DNA of 64,000 nt from Cupriavidus pauculus (GCF_008693385.1 NZ_CP044067.1:2647501-2711500); one strand, 5' to 3'. Counted from the first letter of the stretch, positions 53,308 through 62,536 are shown. Numbers and translations are program-made. Notes: generated by a model from the sequence alone, not told the origin.

Positions 53308-55037
53308 GAAGCGGGTTTCGTCTGTTCGGATTGCGCCGGCAGCGGGAAGTTGCTGACGACCACGCGGCGCACGTCCCGTGCGACCACATGCATCGGCACC
53401 TGCTGCGCCCGCAGGCCTTCATAGGTGTCGGGCGACATGATACCCAGCGCGGGCTGGCCATCGTTCCATTTGGCGATGAACGCGGCCACGGTGGGAATCC
53501 ACCGGTCGGGCGCCTGCGTGACACCGAATTCGAGTTCGTCCGGGTGTTCGACCATGGTCAGCGTGTGGCCGAGGTAGAACGGCAGGGTGTGATCGAGCAC
53601 GCCGACGCCGTAGAACGGCATGTCGGGCTTGAGCACGGCGCGGATCGCGGGCAGCAGGTCCACGCCGGAAGCGCGCCGGCCCATGACCTCGTGGCCGAGC
53701 AGCGCCACGGTGCAGCACAGGTACAGCCCGAGCGCATAGGCCGTGATGCTCGGGAACAGCCCGCGCGTCCGCAGCAGGCGGCGCGCGGCGATCGCGCCCG
53801 CCAGCAGCACCACGAAGGCGGCACCGACCCAGATCGCGAACAGCCGGTAGACCGCGTTCGGCGTGGACGGCTTGTCGAGCGTGGCGAGATACGGCGTGGC
53901 CAGCAGCCCGACCACGGCCAGCACGAGCATCGCATTGATCTGCCGGTTCCACGAGCGCTCGTTGATATGGTCGAGCGCCACGCCGGCGAGGATGGCGAGC
54001 GCCGGGAAGATCGGCACGATGTAGCCCGGCAGCTTGGAACTGGACAGGCTGAAGAACGCGAAGATCGCGATGGCCCACACGGCGGCCAGCAATGCGGGCT
54101 GGAACGGCTTGCAGCCGGCACCGCGTTGGGCGGTCAGATCGGCCCCCGCCCGCTCGCGGATCTCGCTCCACATCCGCGGGAGCAGGCCCAGCCACGGCAG
54201 GAAGCCCGCGACGAGCAGCGGCACGAAGTACCAGATGCTGCCCTTGCGCTCGTGCACGGTGGACGTGTAGCGGTCCCAGTGTTCGTGGATAAAGAAGAAA
54301 TGCGCGAATTCGGGATTGCGGGAGTCGATGAGCCAGAACCAGGGCACCGTCACGACCAGTATCACGACGATGCCGGCAACGAGGTGCAGGCGGCGCCAGA
54401 GGCCGATATCGCGCGTGATCAGCGTGTAGACCACGAGCACGAGGCCCGGCAGCGCCAGGCCCACGAGGCCCTTGGTCAGCACCGCGACGCCCATCGCGGC
54501 CCAGCAGGCCAGCATCCAGTTGCGCCGGGCGGCGGGCGTGGCCGAGGGATGCTGCGCGACGAGCATGAACGCGAGCACGCAGGCGAGCGCGCCGGACAGC
54601 GTCATGTCGAGGGAATTGAAATGGCCGGCCACGCTCCACATCGGCGCGGCGACCAGCGCGAGGCCGGTCAGCAGGGCCACGCGCGGGCCATACCAGCGCG
54701 CGGCGGCGAACATCGACGCGGCAAGGCCCACGATGCCGGACAGCGCCACGCACAGCCGGGCCTGCCAGTCGCCCACGCCGAACAACGTATAGGAGAGCGC
54801 CGTCACCCACATATGGAAGGGCGGCTTCTCGAAGTACTTGAGGTCGTTGTAGCGAATCGTGACCCAGTCCCCGCTCAGGAACATCTCGCGCGAAATCTCG
54901 GCGTAGCGGCCCTCGTCGGGGCGCAGCAGATGGCGGGCGTCGAGCGTGCCGAACCATACCACCAGAATCGCGATGGCCACCATGGCGATCATGCCGACGG
55001 GCAGCCCGGCGAGGCGCGAGGGCGAGGAACTGCGCAT
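53304..55037 (-). CDS. arnT: Lipid A 4-amino-4-deoxy-L-arabinose transferase
   Basis: 577 residues from ATG 55037, which has AGGAGA upstream. A GT-83 integral membrane glycosyltransferase: DARHLLRPDEGRYAEISREM is the catalytic periplasmic loop with the conserved Asp-Glu, and FEKPPFHMWVTAL follows. About 12 membrane segments and a soluble C-terminal domain. It transfers the sugar to lipid A in the periplasm, lowering negative charge and giving resistance to polymyxins. First gene of the seven-gene operon. Confidence 0.93.
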   Translation of the reverse strand: MRSSSPSRLAGLPVGMIAMVAIAILVVWFGTLDARHLLRPDEGRYAEISREMFLSGDWVTIRYNDLKYFEKPPFHMWVTALSYTLFGVGDWQARLCVALSGIVGLAASMFAAARWYGPRVALLTGLALVAAPMWSVAGHFNSLDMTLSGALACVLAFMLVAQHPSATPAARRNWMLACWAAMGVAVLTKGLVGLALPGLVLVVYTLITRDIGLWRRLHLVAGIVVILVVTVPWFWLIDSRNPEFAHFFFIHEHWDRYTSTVHERKGSIWYFVPLLVAGFLPWLGLLPRMWSEIRERAGADLTAQRGAGCKPFQPALLAAVWAIAIFAFFSLSSSKLPGYIVPIFPALAILAGVALDHINERSWNRQINAMLVLAVVGLLATPYLATLDKPSTPNAVYRLFAIWVGAAFVVLLAGAIAARRLLRTRGLFPSITAYALGLYLCCTVALLGHEVMGRRASGVDLLPAIRAVLKPDMPFYGVGVLDHTLPFYLGHTLTMVEHPDELEFGVTQAPDRWIPTVAAFIAKWNDGQPALGIMSPDTYEGLRAQQVPMHVVARDVRRVVVSNFPLPAQSEQTKPAS

Positions 55038-55334
55038 AGATCTCCTGGATTGGGCCGGATCCGGCGGCGCGGCCGGCATGGCAGACCACGGACAACGCGG
55101 CATGCCTGCATTCGGTGGACAACAGAGGTGCTGCAATTGAGACCGTCATCGTCATGACGGTTCCCCACGCAGTGCCCCGTCGGGGCACCATGGCGTTCGG
55201 GCGCGCAATGTTAGCACGAGCGCATCCCTGTGCCCGATAGGACATGGGCCGATAAACCCTTGGACGCGATTTCGCGCAATACTGACGGGTGCAGATTAAG
55301 CAAGCCTTAAGTTTCGCCGGATTGTTGACTTAAA
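55038..55334. other. Divergent arnT / exported-protein intergenic region
   Basis: About 300 bases containing the arn operon promoter region and a direct-repeat PmrA-like box (see next entry). A second, weaker TTGACT lies at 55325 near the plus-strand start. Confidence 0.5.
55295..55311 (-). promoter_or_regulatory. PmrA-like box upstream of the arn operon
   Basis: On the minus strand the site reads CTTAAG-GCTTG-CTTAAT, two hexamers with a five-base gap, the arrangement of known PmrA sites (CTTAAx-N5-CTTAAx). It lies about 260 bases before arnT, and about 25 bases before the divergent exported-protein gene. No pmrAB genes are in the window. Confidence 0.6.
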
Positions 55335-56252
55335 GTGACTAAAAGAACACAAAAATACGGCTCCCTGATGGCGATGGCGCTGCTCGCCGGGCCGGCGCTC
55401 GCACAGACCGCACCCGATGCAGCACCCGGTGCCGCGCCCGGCGCCGCACCGGCCGACGCGGCCGCCATCGTGCAGGCGGTCACGCAGCCGATGGCGACCG
55501 CGCCGATGCCGGCAGGCGCCGCGCTATGCGAGGCGCCGTGGTTCCGCTCGGGGTCGCGCGTGCAAATGGAGGGCGACGGCGACATGCCGATGTCCATCAC
55601 GATGATCCTGCGCGAGGTCATGCGCTGGGACACGGGGTGCAGCGCGCAGCTCGAGGTCAGGTCCAAGTCGGCGCTGGCGGCCCTCAAGGGGCCGCCCGTG
55701 GACACGAACCAGATGCACGAGATCAACATCGACCGCCGCGGGGCAACGGCCAAGACCAGTATCGACAGCCGCAATGCCGTGATCAATGCGCGGGCGAAAT
55801 ATGCGCGCGTGTTCGGTGAAGCGGCGTTTCGGGGCAGCGGCGTATTCAATTACGCGGGCCTCGATATCCGCGAGGGCATGATGCTCGAGGGCGAGATGTT
55901 CCGGTCGAGCGTCTCGCTCAAGATCTACCCGATTGCCAAGGACGAGGTAGTTGGGTCGATCCAGGCGCTGTATGCGACCGTCCTCGTCGGCTCGCGCCAC
56001 GTCGGGCGCAAGCAGATGATCGATACCGTGATGGGTCGCAAGGAATGCCTGCCGATTACCTACGAGAAGCGCACCTCGCTGGGTCCGCTGCAGGTCGGCG
56101 ACGAATATCTGCAGGTGGAGCCGAGCCTGCTGAACGTGACCGACTGGTACTGTCCGTCCGAAGCGTTCGTGCTCCGGACCGAGATCCGGCAGAACAACCG
56201 GTTGCAACGCGTGGACGTGACGGCCATGGAGATCGACCCGCCCGACCGGTAA
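55335..56252 (+). CDS. Exported protein of unknown function, 305 residues
   Basis: Starts at GTG 55335 (TKRTQKYGSLMAMALLAGPALA) which restores a positively charged signal peptide; ATG 55368 would remove the charge. An Ala/Pro-rich spacer (APDAAPGAAPGAAPADAA) follows and then a mainly beta domain of about 230 residues with three cysteines, including CEAPWFRSGSRVQMEGDGD, KSALAALKGPPVDTNQ and KECLPITYEKRTSLGPL. I do not recognise a family. It is divergent from the arn operon across a PmrA-like box, so it may share that control. Confidence 0.78.
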   Translation: MTKRTQKYGSLMAMALLAGPALAQTAPDAAPGAAPGAAPADAAAIVQAVTQPMATAPMPAGAALCEAPWFRSGSRVQMEGDGDMPMSITMILREVMRWDTGCSAQLEVRSKSALAALKGPPVDTNQMHEINIDRRGATAKTSIDSRNAVINARAKYARVFGEAAFRGSGVFNYAGLDIREGMMLEGEMFRSSVSLKIYPIAKDEVVGSIQALYATVLVGSRHVGRKQMIDTVMGRKECLPITYEKRTSLGPLQVGDEYLQVEPSLLNVTDWYCPSEAFVLRTEIRQNNRLQRVDVTAMEIDPPDR

Positions 56253-56326
56253 CGTCGCGGCGCGCAAGGCCGCGACGCTCCTGACTCGCCTGACTCGCTC
56301 GCTGCGCGTCACGGCTTGCACGCGGT

Positions 56327-57022
56327 TTACAGGTAGACGAGGGACAGCGTCGCCGAGCCGTCCAGCTCGATCGTCTGGTCCAGCTTGGGCAGCGCGTCCG
56401 CCTTCGGCAGGTAGGCGTCCACGCGCAGCGGCGTCTGGAACTGCCGCCGTGCCGCCGGGGTGGTCGAGCCGGGTTCGGCCCAGCTCAGCATGGAGACGCC
56501 GTCGGCGCGGAGCGTACGCAACGAGTTGCGTGCCCAGTTCCGGCCCTTGTCGTCCGAGATCAGCAGCGCGACCTCGCCTTTCTCGGTAGCGGCCGTGGCG
56601 CCGGGCGTGATCGTGTAGGCGCCGAGCTTGAATTCGTTGAACTTGCCGAGCCCGAAACCATACAGGTCGATGCCAGTGATGTCGGCACGCGTGCCGACGC
56701 GATTGTCCCTGACGGCGACGCCCACGCGCGTTTCCAGCTCGCAGTGGATGGTCAGCACCACCTCGCGCTGGCCGGGCGAGTAACCTGCCGTGCTCTTCGA
56801 GACGACCGTGGCGGAGATCGTGCCGTAGTCCACTTCTCCGTTCTCGGACAGCGCGATGCGGCAGGCGGACGGGCGGATATTGCCCCGGACACTGACGTCG
56901 CTGTTGTCGTTCGCCGCCATGGCGGCGGGCGCGACGCCTAGCGCGACACCGAGCGCGGCCGCGAGCGCAACGGAAGGGAAAGAACGGGAAAAAGGAGAGA
57001 AAACGAGGGAGGTGACGCTCAT
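56327..57022 (-). CDS. DUF1120-type secreted protein
   Basis: 231 residues. A signal peptide (about 1-36, ending AAMA) precedes a beta-rich mature protein with SVRGNIRPSACRIALSENGEVDYGTI, VVLTIHCELETRVGVAVRDNRVGTR and FNEFKLGAYTI, patterns of the DUF1120 fimbrial-adhesin-like group. Its two cysteines likely form a disulfide. Role unknown. GGAG precedes the ATG. The gene stands alone between the exported-protein and acyltransferase genes. Confidence 0.8.
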   Translation of the reverse strand: MSVTSLVFSPFSRSFPSVALAAALGVALGVAPAAMAANDNSDVSVRGNIRPSACRIALSENGEVDYGTISATVVSKSTAGYSPGQREVVLTIHCELETRVGVAVRDNRVGTRADITGIDLYGFGLGKFNEFKLGAYTITPGATAATEKGEVALLISDDKGRNWARNSLRTLRADGVSMLSWAEPGSTTPAARRQFQTPLRVDAYLPKADALPKLDQTIELDGSATLSLVYL

Positions 57023-57182
57023 TAGTGAACTCCGCGTGGTGGAAGTGCACCATTGTGATAATCCATGTGACGAATGGTAATCGCCGTTCTCCGATAATGC
57101 GCGGTATGCACCGCATCGGACAGGTTACGCACCACAAGGTAGAATGCTGCCCTTCGCGTAACTTCGCCGTCACCCCATAACA

Positions 57183-58313
57183 ATGAGCTCCCGTCCGTCC
57201 CGGATGGCGTGCATCGACGCCCTCAAGGCGGTCAGTTCCCAGCTGATCGTGCTGCACCATCTGTCCTTCTACGGCCCCATGTCCGATGCGGCCCACTCGC
57301 TCGCGCCCGGCCTGATCGACTGGATGTCGGACTACGCGCGGATTGCCGTGCAGGTCTTCCTCGTCATCAGCGGATTCCTCGCCGCACGCAGCCTCGCGCC
57401 GGGCGGGCATCTGCTGGTGCGGAACCCGGTCGCCACCGTGTGGCGACGGTACCGCAAGCTGGTGGTGCCCTATGCGGCCGCGATCGGCGTCAGCATCGTG
57501 GGCGCCGCGCTCGCGCGAAGCTGGATGGTGCACGACTCGATTCCGGCCGCGCCCCATGTGAAGCAGTTCCTCGCGCACCTGCTGCTGCTGCACAGCGTGC
57601 TGGATGTGGACGCGCTGTCCGCCGGCGTCTGGTACGTGGCCATCGACCTGCAGTTGTTCGCGTTGCTGATTGGCGCGCTGTGGCTGGCGCGCGCGGGCTC
57701 GGCCGCGGGGCTGGCGGGGACTGACGGCCGCCCCTGGGGCATGCCGCTGGTGGCGGCGCTCGCGGTGGCCTCGCTGTTCTGGTTCAACCGCGATGCCGCC
57801 TGGGACGTTTGGGCGATCTATTTCTTCGGCGCTTACGGTGCGGGCTCGCTGGCGTTCTGGGCATCGGACAAGTCGCGTTCCTCGCGCGCGCTCGTGGCGC
57901 TTGCCGCCGTGGGCGTGGCGGCGCTGGCCGTGGACTTCCGGCTGCGCATCGCGGTGGCGCTGGCCACGGCCCTCGTCCTCGCGATCGCGCGTCGGGGCGG
58001 CTGGCTCGAAGACTGGCCGCGCGGGCGCGTGGCCGCCTATTTCGGCAAGATTTCCTACTCCGTCTTCCTCGTGCACTTTCCGGTCTGCCTCGTCGTGAAC
58101 GCGTTCGTACACCATGTGGCGCCCGGGCAGCCGGTGCTCAACGCGCTGGGCATGGTGCTCGCGTGGGTCGCGAGCAACGTGGCGGGGGCGCTGTTCCACC
58201 GTCACGTGGAAAGCCGGGACCTCGCGGGCCAGCTGGCGGCCCAGTGGAAGGTCCTGTGGAAGGCGTGGTGGGCGCGCGACCCCGCCCCTGCCTCGCGGAC
58301 GACAAAGATCTGA
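57183..58313 (+). CDS. Acyltransferase 3 family membrane protein (OafA-like)
   Basis: 376 residues with about ten membrane segments. ACIDALKAVSSQLIVLHHLS holds the conserved His of the active site, VFLVISGFLAARSL and YFGKISYSVFLVHFPVCLV are the other family marks. It probably O-acylates a cell-surface sugar such as LPS, peptidoglycan or an exopolysaccharide. Neighbouring envelope genes (arn, DUF1120) fit a surface role. No accessory SGNH domain is present. Confidence 0.87.
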   Translation: MSSRPSRMACIDALKAVSSQLIVLHHLSFYGPMSDAAHSLAPGLIDWMSDYARIAVQVFLVISGFLAARSLAPGGHLLVRNPVATVWRRYRKLVVPYAAAIGVSIVGAALARSWMVHDSIPAAPHVKQFLAHLLLLHSVLDVDALSAGVWYVAIDLQLFALLIGALWLARAGSAAGLAGTDGRPWGMPLVAALAVASLFWFNRDAAWDVWAIYFFGAYGAGSLAFWASDKSRSSRALVALAAVGVAALAVDFRLRIAVALATALVLAIARRGGWLEDWPRGRVAAYFGKISYSVFLVHFPVCLVVNAFVHHVAPGQPVLNALGMVLAWVASNVAGALFHRHVESRDLAGQLAAQWKVLWKAWWARDPAPASRTTKI

Positions 58314-58441
58314 GCACGGCACGCGTCGGACTGGTGCGGCGCGCACACTGCCGGTGCGCGTCTGGACCGTTGCCTGGCGCGCACACTCGTTAAAACCCGA
58401 TTGGTCTATGGCATGAAGGTTGCCTACTATGGAATCGTAAA

Positions 58442-58459
58442 CCTGACCATTTGGTCAGG
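58442..58459. promoter_or_regulatory. RutR-type operator upstream of the URC-like cluster
   Basis: CCTGACCATTTGGTCAGG is a perfect inverted repeat with a two-base centre, and its inner part TGACCA-N2-TGGTCA is the known RutR consensus core of E. coli. It ends 17 bases before the ATG at 58477, well placed for repression. Confidence 0.85.
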
Positions 58460-58476
58460 ATTCCAGTGAGGCTTCC

Positions 58477-59715
58477 ATGTCCGATCACATCGTCCTGACC
58501 TCGCATGCCCGGCGCGACAAGCCGGCCGAAGCGATCCACTGGGGCGCGCCGACTGCGGTCGAGCGGGGCCCGGTGATCGCGAGCGTCACCGACCCCGCGC
58601 AGCGGAACGTGATCGGCACCCATGCGGGTGCCTACGCGATCTATCGCGCGCTGGCCGTGGCGGCCGGCAACCTGCAGCGCGCGCACCGTCCCGATCTCAC
58701 GGACACGGCGCCGGCCGAGGCCATCGGCCCGCATCCGCAGTGGGGCGACGCCGGCAAGATCGTATCGCTCGATCCATGGGGGCATCTGGTCTCCACGGCG
58801 TTCGAGGACCGCATCGCGGCGGGCGTCGATATCCGCCCGACCATCGCCATCACGCGCGCCCATATCAACATGCCCGAACTCACCGCGGCAATCGCGGCCG
58901 GACGGCTCGCGCCCGATGGCGAGATCCTGTTCGCGAACGGGGACGTGCGCGTGACCAAGGCCGCGATCGATCCGGTGTGGTACCTGCCCGGTATCGCCGA
59001 GCGTTTCCATATCAAGGAGAGCGTGCTGCGGCGCAGCCTGTTCGAGCAGACCGGCGGCATGTTCCCCGAACTCGTGACGCGGCCCGACCTGAAGGTGTTT
59101 CTGCCACCGATCGGCGGCATGACGCTGTATTTCTTCGGCGATATCGCGAAGCTCGGGCAGGACGACACGCGCGTGGCCTGCCGCGTGCACGACGAATGCA
59201 ACGGGTCCGATGTCTTCGGCTCCGATATCTGTACCTGCAGACCCTACCTCGCGCATGGCATCGAAGTCTGTATCGAGATGGCGCAGCAGGGTGGAGTCGG
59301 CCTGGTGGTCTATAACCGGAAGGAAGGGCGCGCGCTGGGCGAGGTGACCAAGTTCCTGGTCTACAACGCCCGCAAGCGCCAGGTGGGCGGCGATCGCGCG
59401 GAAACCTACTTCGCGCGGACCGAATGTGTGGCGGGCGTGCAGGACATGCGCTTCCAGGAATTGATGCCCGACGTGTTCCACTGGCTCGGCATCCGGCGTA
59501 TCGACCGCTGGGCCTCGATGAGCAACATGAAACACGGCGCGCTGACGGCGCAGGGTATCGAAGTGGTGGAGCAGGTGGCGATTCCCGAGGCGCTGATTCC
59601 GGCGGATGCGCGCGTGGAGATCGACGCGAAGGTGGCTGCCGGCTATTTCACGCACTACACGCCGCCCGATGCCAACGAACTCGCTCTCGCGAAGGGCAGG
59701 GGGTTGAACGAATGA
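58477..59715 (+). CDS. GTP cyclohydrolase II-like protein of uracil catabolism (URC1-like)
   Basis: 412 residues: an N-terminal part of about 190 residues not found in RibA, then a GTP cyclohydrolase II domain. The zinc-binding Cys241, Cys252 and Cys254 lie in CNGSDVFGSDICTC with the RibA spacing, and VVYNRKEGRALG corresponds to the catalytic YHRQEGRNIG of RibA. Long forms with this extension are the URC1 type, linked in yeast to a ring-opening route for uracil. It overlaps the DUF1688 gene by four bases. RibA for riboflavin synthesis is a second possibility but the length, context and operator argue against it. Confidence 0.88.
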   Translation: MSDHIVLTSHARRDKPAEAIHWGAPTAVERGPVIASVTDPAQRNVIGTHAGAYAIYRALAVAAGNLQRAHRPDLTDTAPAEAIGPHPQWGDAGKIVSLDPWGHLVSTAFEDRIAAGVDIRPTIAITRAHINMPELTAAIAAGRLAPDGEILFANGDVRVTKAAIDPVWYLPGIAERFHIKESVLRRSLFEQTGGMFPELVTRPDLKVFLPPIGGMTLYFFGDIAKLGQDDTRVACRVHDECNGSDVFGSDICTCRPYLAHGIEVCIEMAQQGGVGLVVYNRKEGRALGEVTKFLVYNARKRQVGGDRAETYFARTECVAGVQDMRFQELMPDVFHWLGIRRIDRWASMSNMKHGALTAQGIEVVEQVAIPEALIPADARVEIDAKVAAGYFTHYTPPDANELALAKGRGLNE

Positions 59716-61013
59716 ACGAATTTCCGGAGCGTCCGGCAAGCGGGCATGACGAGGACAACGGTAGCGGCTGGCACAGCCCCGTGCCGCCCAATCATCGGGC
59801 CAGCCCGTTGCTGACCGCCGAAGCGGTGCGCACGCATTGCGCCACGGTGACCGAGTACGTGGCGGCGGGCGAGTCGTCGTTGTTCACCTGGCATCCCGAC
59901 CGGGTCCATGCGATCGCGGATTACGTCGCCACGACGATCCGCCGCCGCTATCCCGACCTGCAGGTACCCTATCACAGCCGCTGGCGGCATTTCGAGGCCG
60001 GCGCGCCCGGCGAGAAGGTGGACCGCTGGCAGATCCTGTGCGAGCGCGCGGGGCTGTCCGGTGCCGACCATTGCGCCGAACGCGCGCGTATCGGCATCGA
60101 CCTCGTCATCCCGAGCGTGCTGCTCGATGCGGGTGCGGGCCCGGACTGGCGCTATCGCGATCCGGCCAGCGATATCAACCTGACGCGTTCCGAAGGCCTC
60201 GGCGTGGCGAGCTTCGACCTGTTCGCGCGCGGCGGCTTCTCGGCCGAGCACGGCGATCCGCTGCGCGCGGACGGCGAACGGCTGATGCGCATCGATGCCT
60301 CGACCATCGCCAACGCGTTCCAGGTGGCGCAGCACAACCCCATCGTCGGGCTCGAAGGACGCGCGGGCCTGCTGCGCCGGCTCGGCGAGGTCGTGCAGGC
60401 CACGCCGGCGGTGTTCGGCACGCCCGCGCGGCTCGGCAATCTGTTCGACTACATCGCGGGCCATGCGCGCGACGGCCGCGTGGAAGCGGGCTTCGTATTG
60501 CGCACGCTGCTGGTCGCGCTCGGTCCCGTGTGGCCGGGCCGGATCGTGATGGACGGGATCTCCCTCGGCGATTGCTGGCAGCATCAGGCGGCACCGGACG
60601 GGCTCGTGCCGCTGCACAAGCTCACGCAGTGGCTCACATATTCGCTGATCGAGCCGCTCGAGGACGGCGGTCTCACGGTCACGGGCCTCGATGCGCTGAC
60701 GGGCCTGCCCGAGTATCGCAACGGCGGGCTGCTGTTCGACTTCGAGCTCATGAAGCCGCGCGACCCGGCGTTTGCCGCGGGCGTGCATACCGTCGATGAA
60801 CCCGTCATCGTGGAATGGCGCGCGCTGACGGTGACCGGACTCGATCTCGTGGCCGATGGCGTGCGGCAGGCGCTGGGCCTGAGCGAGGCGGACTTCCCGC
60901 TCGCGCGCGTGCTCGAAGGAGGCACGTGGGCCGCGGGGCGGCGCATCGCCGCGCAGCGGCGCGAGGGTGGCCCGCCGCCGTTCGCGATCCAGAGCGACGG
61001 CACCGTGTTCTAA
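59712..61013 (+). CDS. DUF1688 (URC4-like) protein
   Basis: 433 residues, no signal peptide or membrane segment. Distinctive stretches are YHSRWRHFEAGAPGEKVDRW, LDAGAGPDWRYRDPAS, RSEGLGVASFDLFARGGFS, LHKLTQWLTYSLIEPLEDGG and GLDALTGLPEYRNGGLL. This family is called DUF1688 and corresponds to URC4 of the yeast uracil pathway, where its chemistry has not been worked out to my knowledge. Start ATG 59712 overlaps the URC1 stop (ATGA). Being fixed between URC1 and uracil phosphoribosyltransferase strongly ties it to pyrimidine breakdown. Confidence 0.87.
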   Translation: MNEFPERPASGHDEDNGSGWHSPVPPNHRASPLLTAEAVRTHCATVTEYVAAGESSLFTWHPDRVHAIADYVATTIRRRYPDLQVPYHSRWRHFEAGAPGEKVDRWQILCERAGLSGADHCAERARIGIDLVIPSVLLDAGAGPDWRYRDPASDINLTRSEGLGVASFDLFARGGFSAEHGDPLRADGERLMRIDASTIANAFQVAQHNPIVGLEGRAGLLRRLGEVVQATPAVFGTPARLGNLFDYIAGHARDGRVEAGFVLRTLLVALGPVWPGRIVMDGISLGDCWQHQAAPDGLVPLHKLTQWLTYSLIEPLEDGGLTVTGLDALTGLPEYRNGGLLFDFELMKPRDPAFAAGVHTVDEPVIVEWRALTVTGLDLVADGVRQALGLSEADFPLARVLEGGTWAAGRRIAAQRREGGPPPFAIQSDGTVF

Positions 61014-61115
61014 ACGAAGCAGCAGGATATTGGCAGCATTGCATCGGGCGACGGGCACCCGTCCGTCGTCTTTCGTCTGGCCTTCCGTCTTAGCGACCGA
61101 TCTGAGGAGCACACC

Positions 61116-61811
61116 ATGACCGACCTGTCCGCCGTGCCCACGGCAGTGGAAGCCTTTGCCGAAACGACCGCGAGCGCGCTGTCGCCATCGGTGCTGGTCG
61201 TCAATCATCCGCTGGTGCAGCACAAGGTCACGCTGGTGCGCAGCGAGGAGACCACGACCGACAACTTTCGCCGGCTGGTGCGCGAGATCAGCCAGTTGCT
61301 GACGTACGAGGCCACGCGCGACCTCGCGATGGAAACGGTGGCCATCCGCACGCCTGTCGCGCCGATGCAGTCGCCGGTGCTGTCGGGCAAGAAGCTGTGC
61401 CTCGTGTCGATCCTGCGCGCGGGCAACGGCTTCCTGGACGGCATGCTGGAATTGCTGCCCGCCGCGCGCGTCGGGCATATCGGGCTGTACCGCGATCCGG
61501 AGACGCTGGAGCCCATCGAGTACTACTTCAAGATGCCCGAGGACATCGGGGAGCGCCTCGTGATCGTGGTCGATCCGATGCTGGCCACGGGGAACTCGGC
61601 CATCGCGGCGCTCAACCGGCTCAAGGAAGCGGGCGTGACGGCGCTCAAGTATGTGTGCCTGATCGCCTCGCGGCAAGGGCTGCGCGCGCTGCAGGCCGCG
61701 CACCCCGATGTACTGATCGTCACGGCGGCGATCGATGAAACGCTCAACGAGCACGGATATATCGTGCCGGGACTCGGCGATGCCGGCGACCGGCTTTATG
61801 GCACCAAATGA
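61116..61811 (+). CDS. upp: Uracil phosphoribosyltransferase
   Basis: 231 residues. [22 protein letters not shown] and the PRPP-binding [16 protein letters not shown] are the type I phosphoribosyltransferase marks; the uracil loop reads [17 protein letters not shown] at the C-terminus. It makes UMP from uracil and PRPP; in the URC route this is the entry step. GAGGAG lies before the ATG at 61116. The downstream TetR gene overlaps by four bases. Confidence 0.95.
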   Translation: MTDLSAVPTAVEAFAETTASALSPSVLVVNHPLVQHKVTLVRSEETTTDNFRRLVREISQLLTYEATRDLAMETVAIRTPVAPMQSPVLSGKKLCLVSILRAGNGFLDGMLELLPAARVGHIGLYRDPETLEPIEYYFKMPEDIGERLVIVVDPMLATGNSAIAALNRLKEAGVTALKYVCLIASRQGLRALQAAHPDVLIVTAAIDETLNEHGYIVPGLGDAGDRLYGTK

Positions 61812-62494
61812 GAAATACAGCAGGCATGACGGCCGCATCCGCTCCGGCGAATGCCGTGGCGGAAGCGGCGCGTGAACCCGGCGGGCGCATCCGCCAGGAG
61901 AACGAGGCATTGATCATGCGCGCGGCGGAACACGTGTTCGCGCGCGCGGGGTTCGCGGGGGCAACCATGGCGGAGATCGCGCTGCGCGCGGGCGTGCCGA
62001 AGTCGAACCTCCATTACTACTTCCGTACCAAGCAGGCGCTGTATCGGGCCGTGCTCGCGCACACGCTGCACCTCTGGCTCTCGGAGACGGATATCATCAC
62101 GGCCGATCATGCGCCGCGCACGGCGCTGGAGCAGTACATCCGCGCCAAGATGCGGCTGTCCGAAAGCCATCCCGATGCGTCGCGCGTGTTCGCCAACGAG
62201 CTGCTGCACGGCGCGCCCGAGATCGGCGGCGTGCTTCGCGAAGCGTTGCGCGAGCTCGTCGCGCGCAAGGCGGTGGTGATCCGGCAGTGGATCGCCAGCG
62301 GGCAGATGGCGGCCGTTGACCCGCATCATCTGTTCTTCACGATCTGGGCGGCCACGCAGACCTACGCCGATTTCGAGGCACAGGTCTGCGCGGTGCTGGG
62401 CGTGGCGGAGCTCGACGCGCGCACGTTCGACGATGCGACCGAGCATCTGGTCGCCTTGCTGTTGCGCGGTTGCGGGATCGCGGCGGACGCCTGA
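61808..62494 (+). CDS. RutR-like TetR family regulator
   Basis: 228 residues; an internal ATG at 61826 is a possible alternative start. The HTH reads [43 protein letters not shown] in overlapping parts. The ligand domain shares strong local likeness with E. coli Rut[33 protein letters not shown] and [29 protein letters not shown] in overlapping parts. RutR senses uracil and thymine. Its proposed operator is at 58442. It is translationally coupled to upp (ATGA). Confidence 0.9.
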   Translation: MRNTAGMTAASAPANAVAEAAREPGGRIRQENEALIMRAAEHVFARAGFAGATMAEIALRAGVPKSNLHYYFRTKQALYRAVLAHTLHLWLSETDIITADHAPRTALEQYIRAKMRLSESHPDASRVFANELLHGAPEIGGVLREALRELVARKAVVIRQWIASGQMAAVDPHHLFFTIWAATQTYADFEAQVCAVLGVAELDARTFDDATEHLVALLLRGCGIAADA

Positions 62495-62536
62495 ACAAGT
62501 TATCAACGCAGTCAAACGAAAAAGGGGAAGGAAGTC

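Noticed and set aside
53331..55157. 608-codon plus-strand frame opposite arnT
   Set aside because: Antisense to a clear ArnT; Arg/His/Gln-rich and without motif.
55524..58346. 940-codon minus-strand frame
   Set aside because: It crosses genes with signal peptides and membrane motifs on the plus strand and a DUF1120 gene in another minus frame; no domain is visible.
58477..59715. Plain RibA for riboflavin synthesis
   Set aside because: The protein is twice as long as RibA, has the URC1-type N-terminal half and lies in an operon with DUF1688 and upp behind a RutR-type site.
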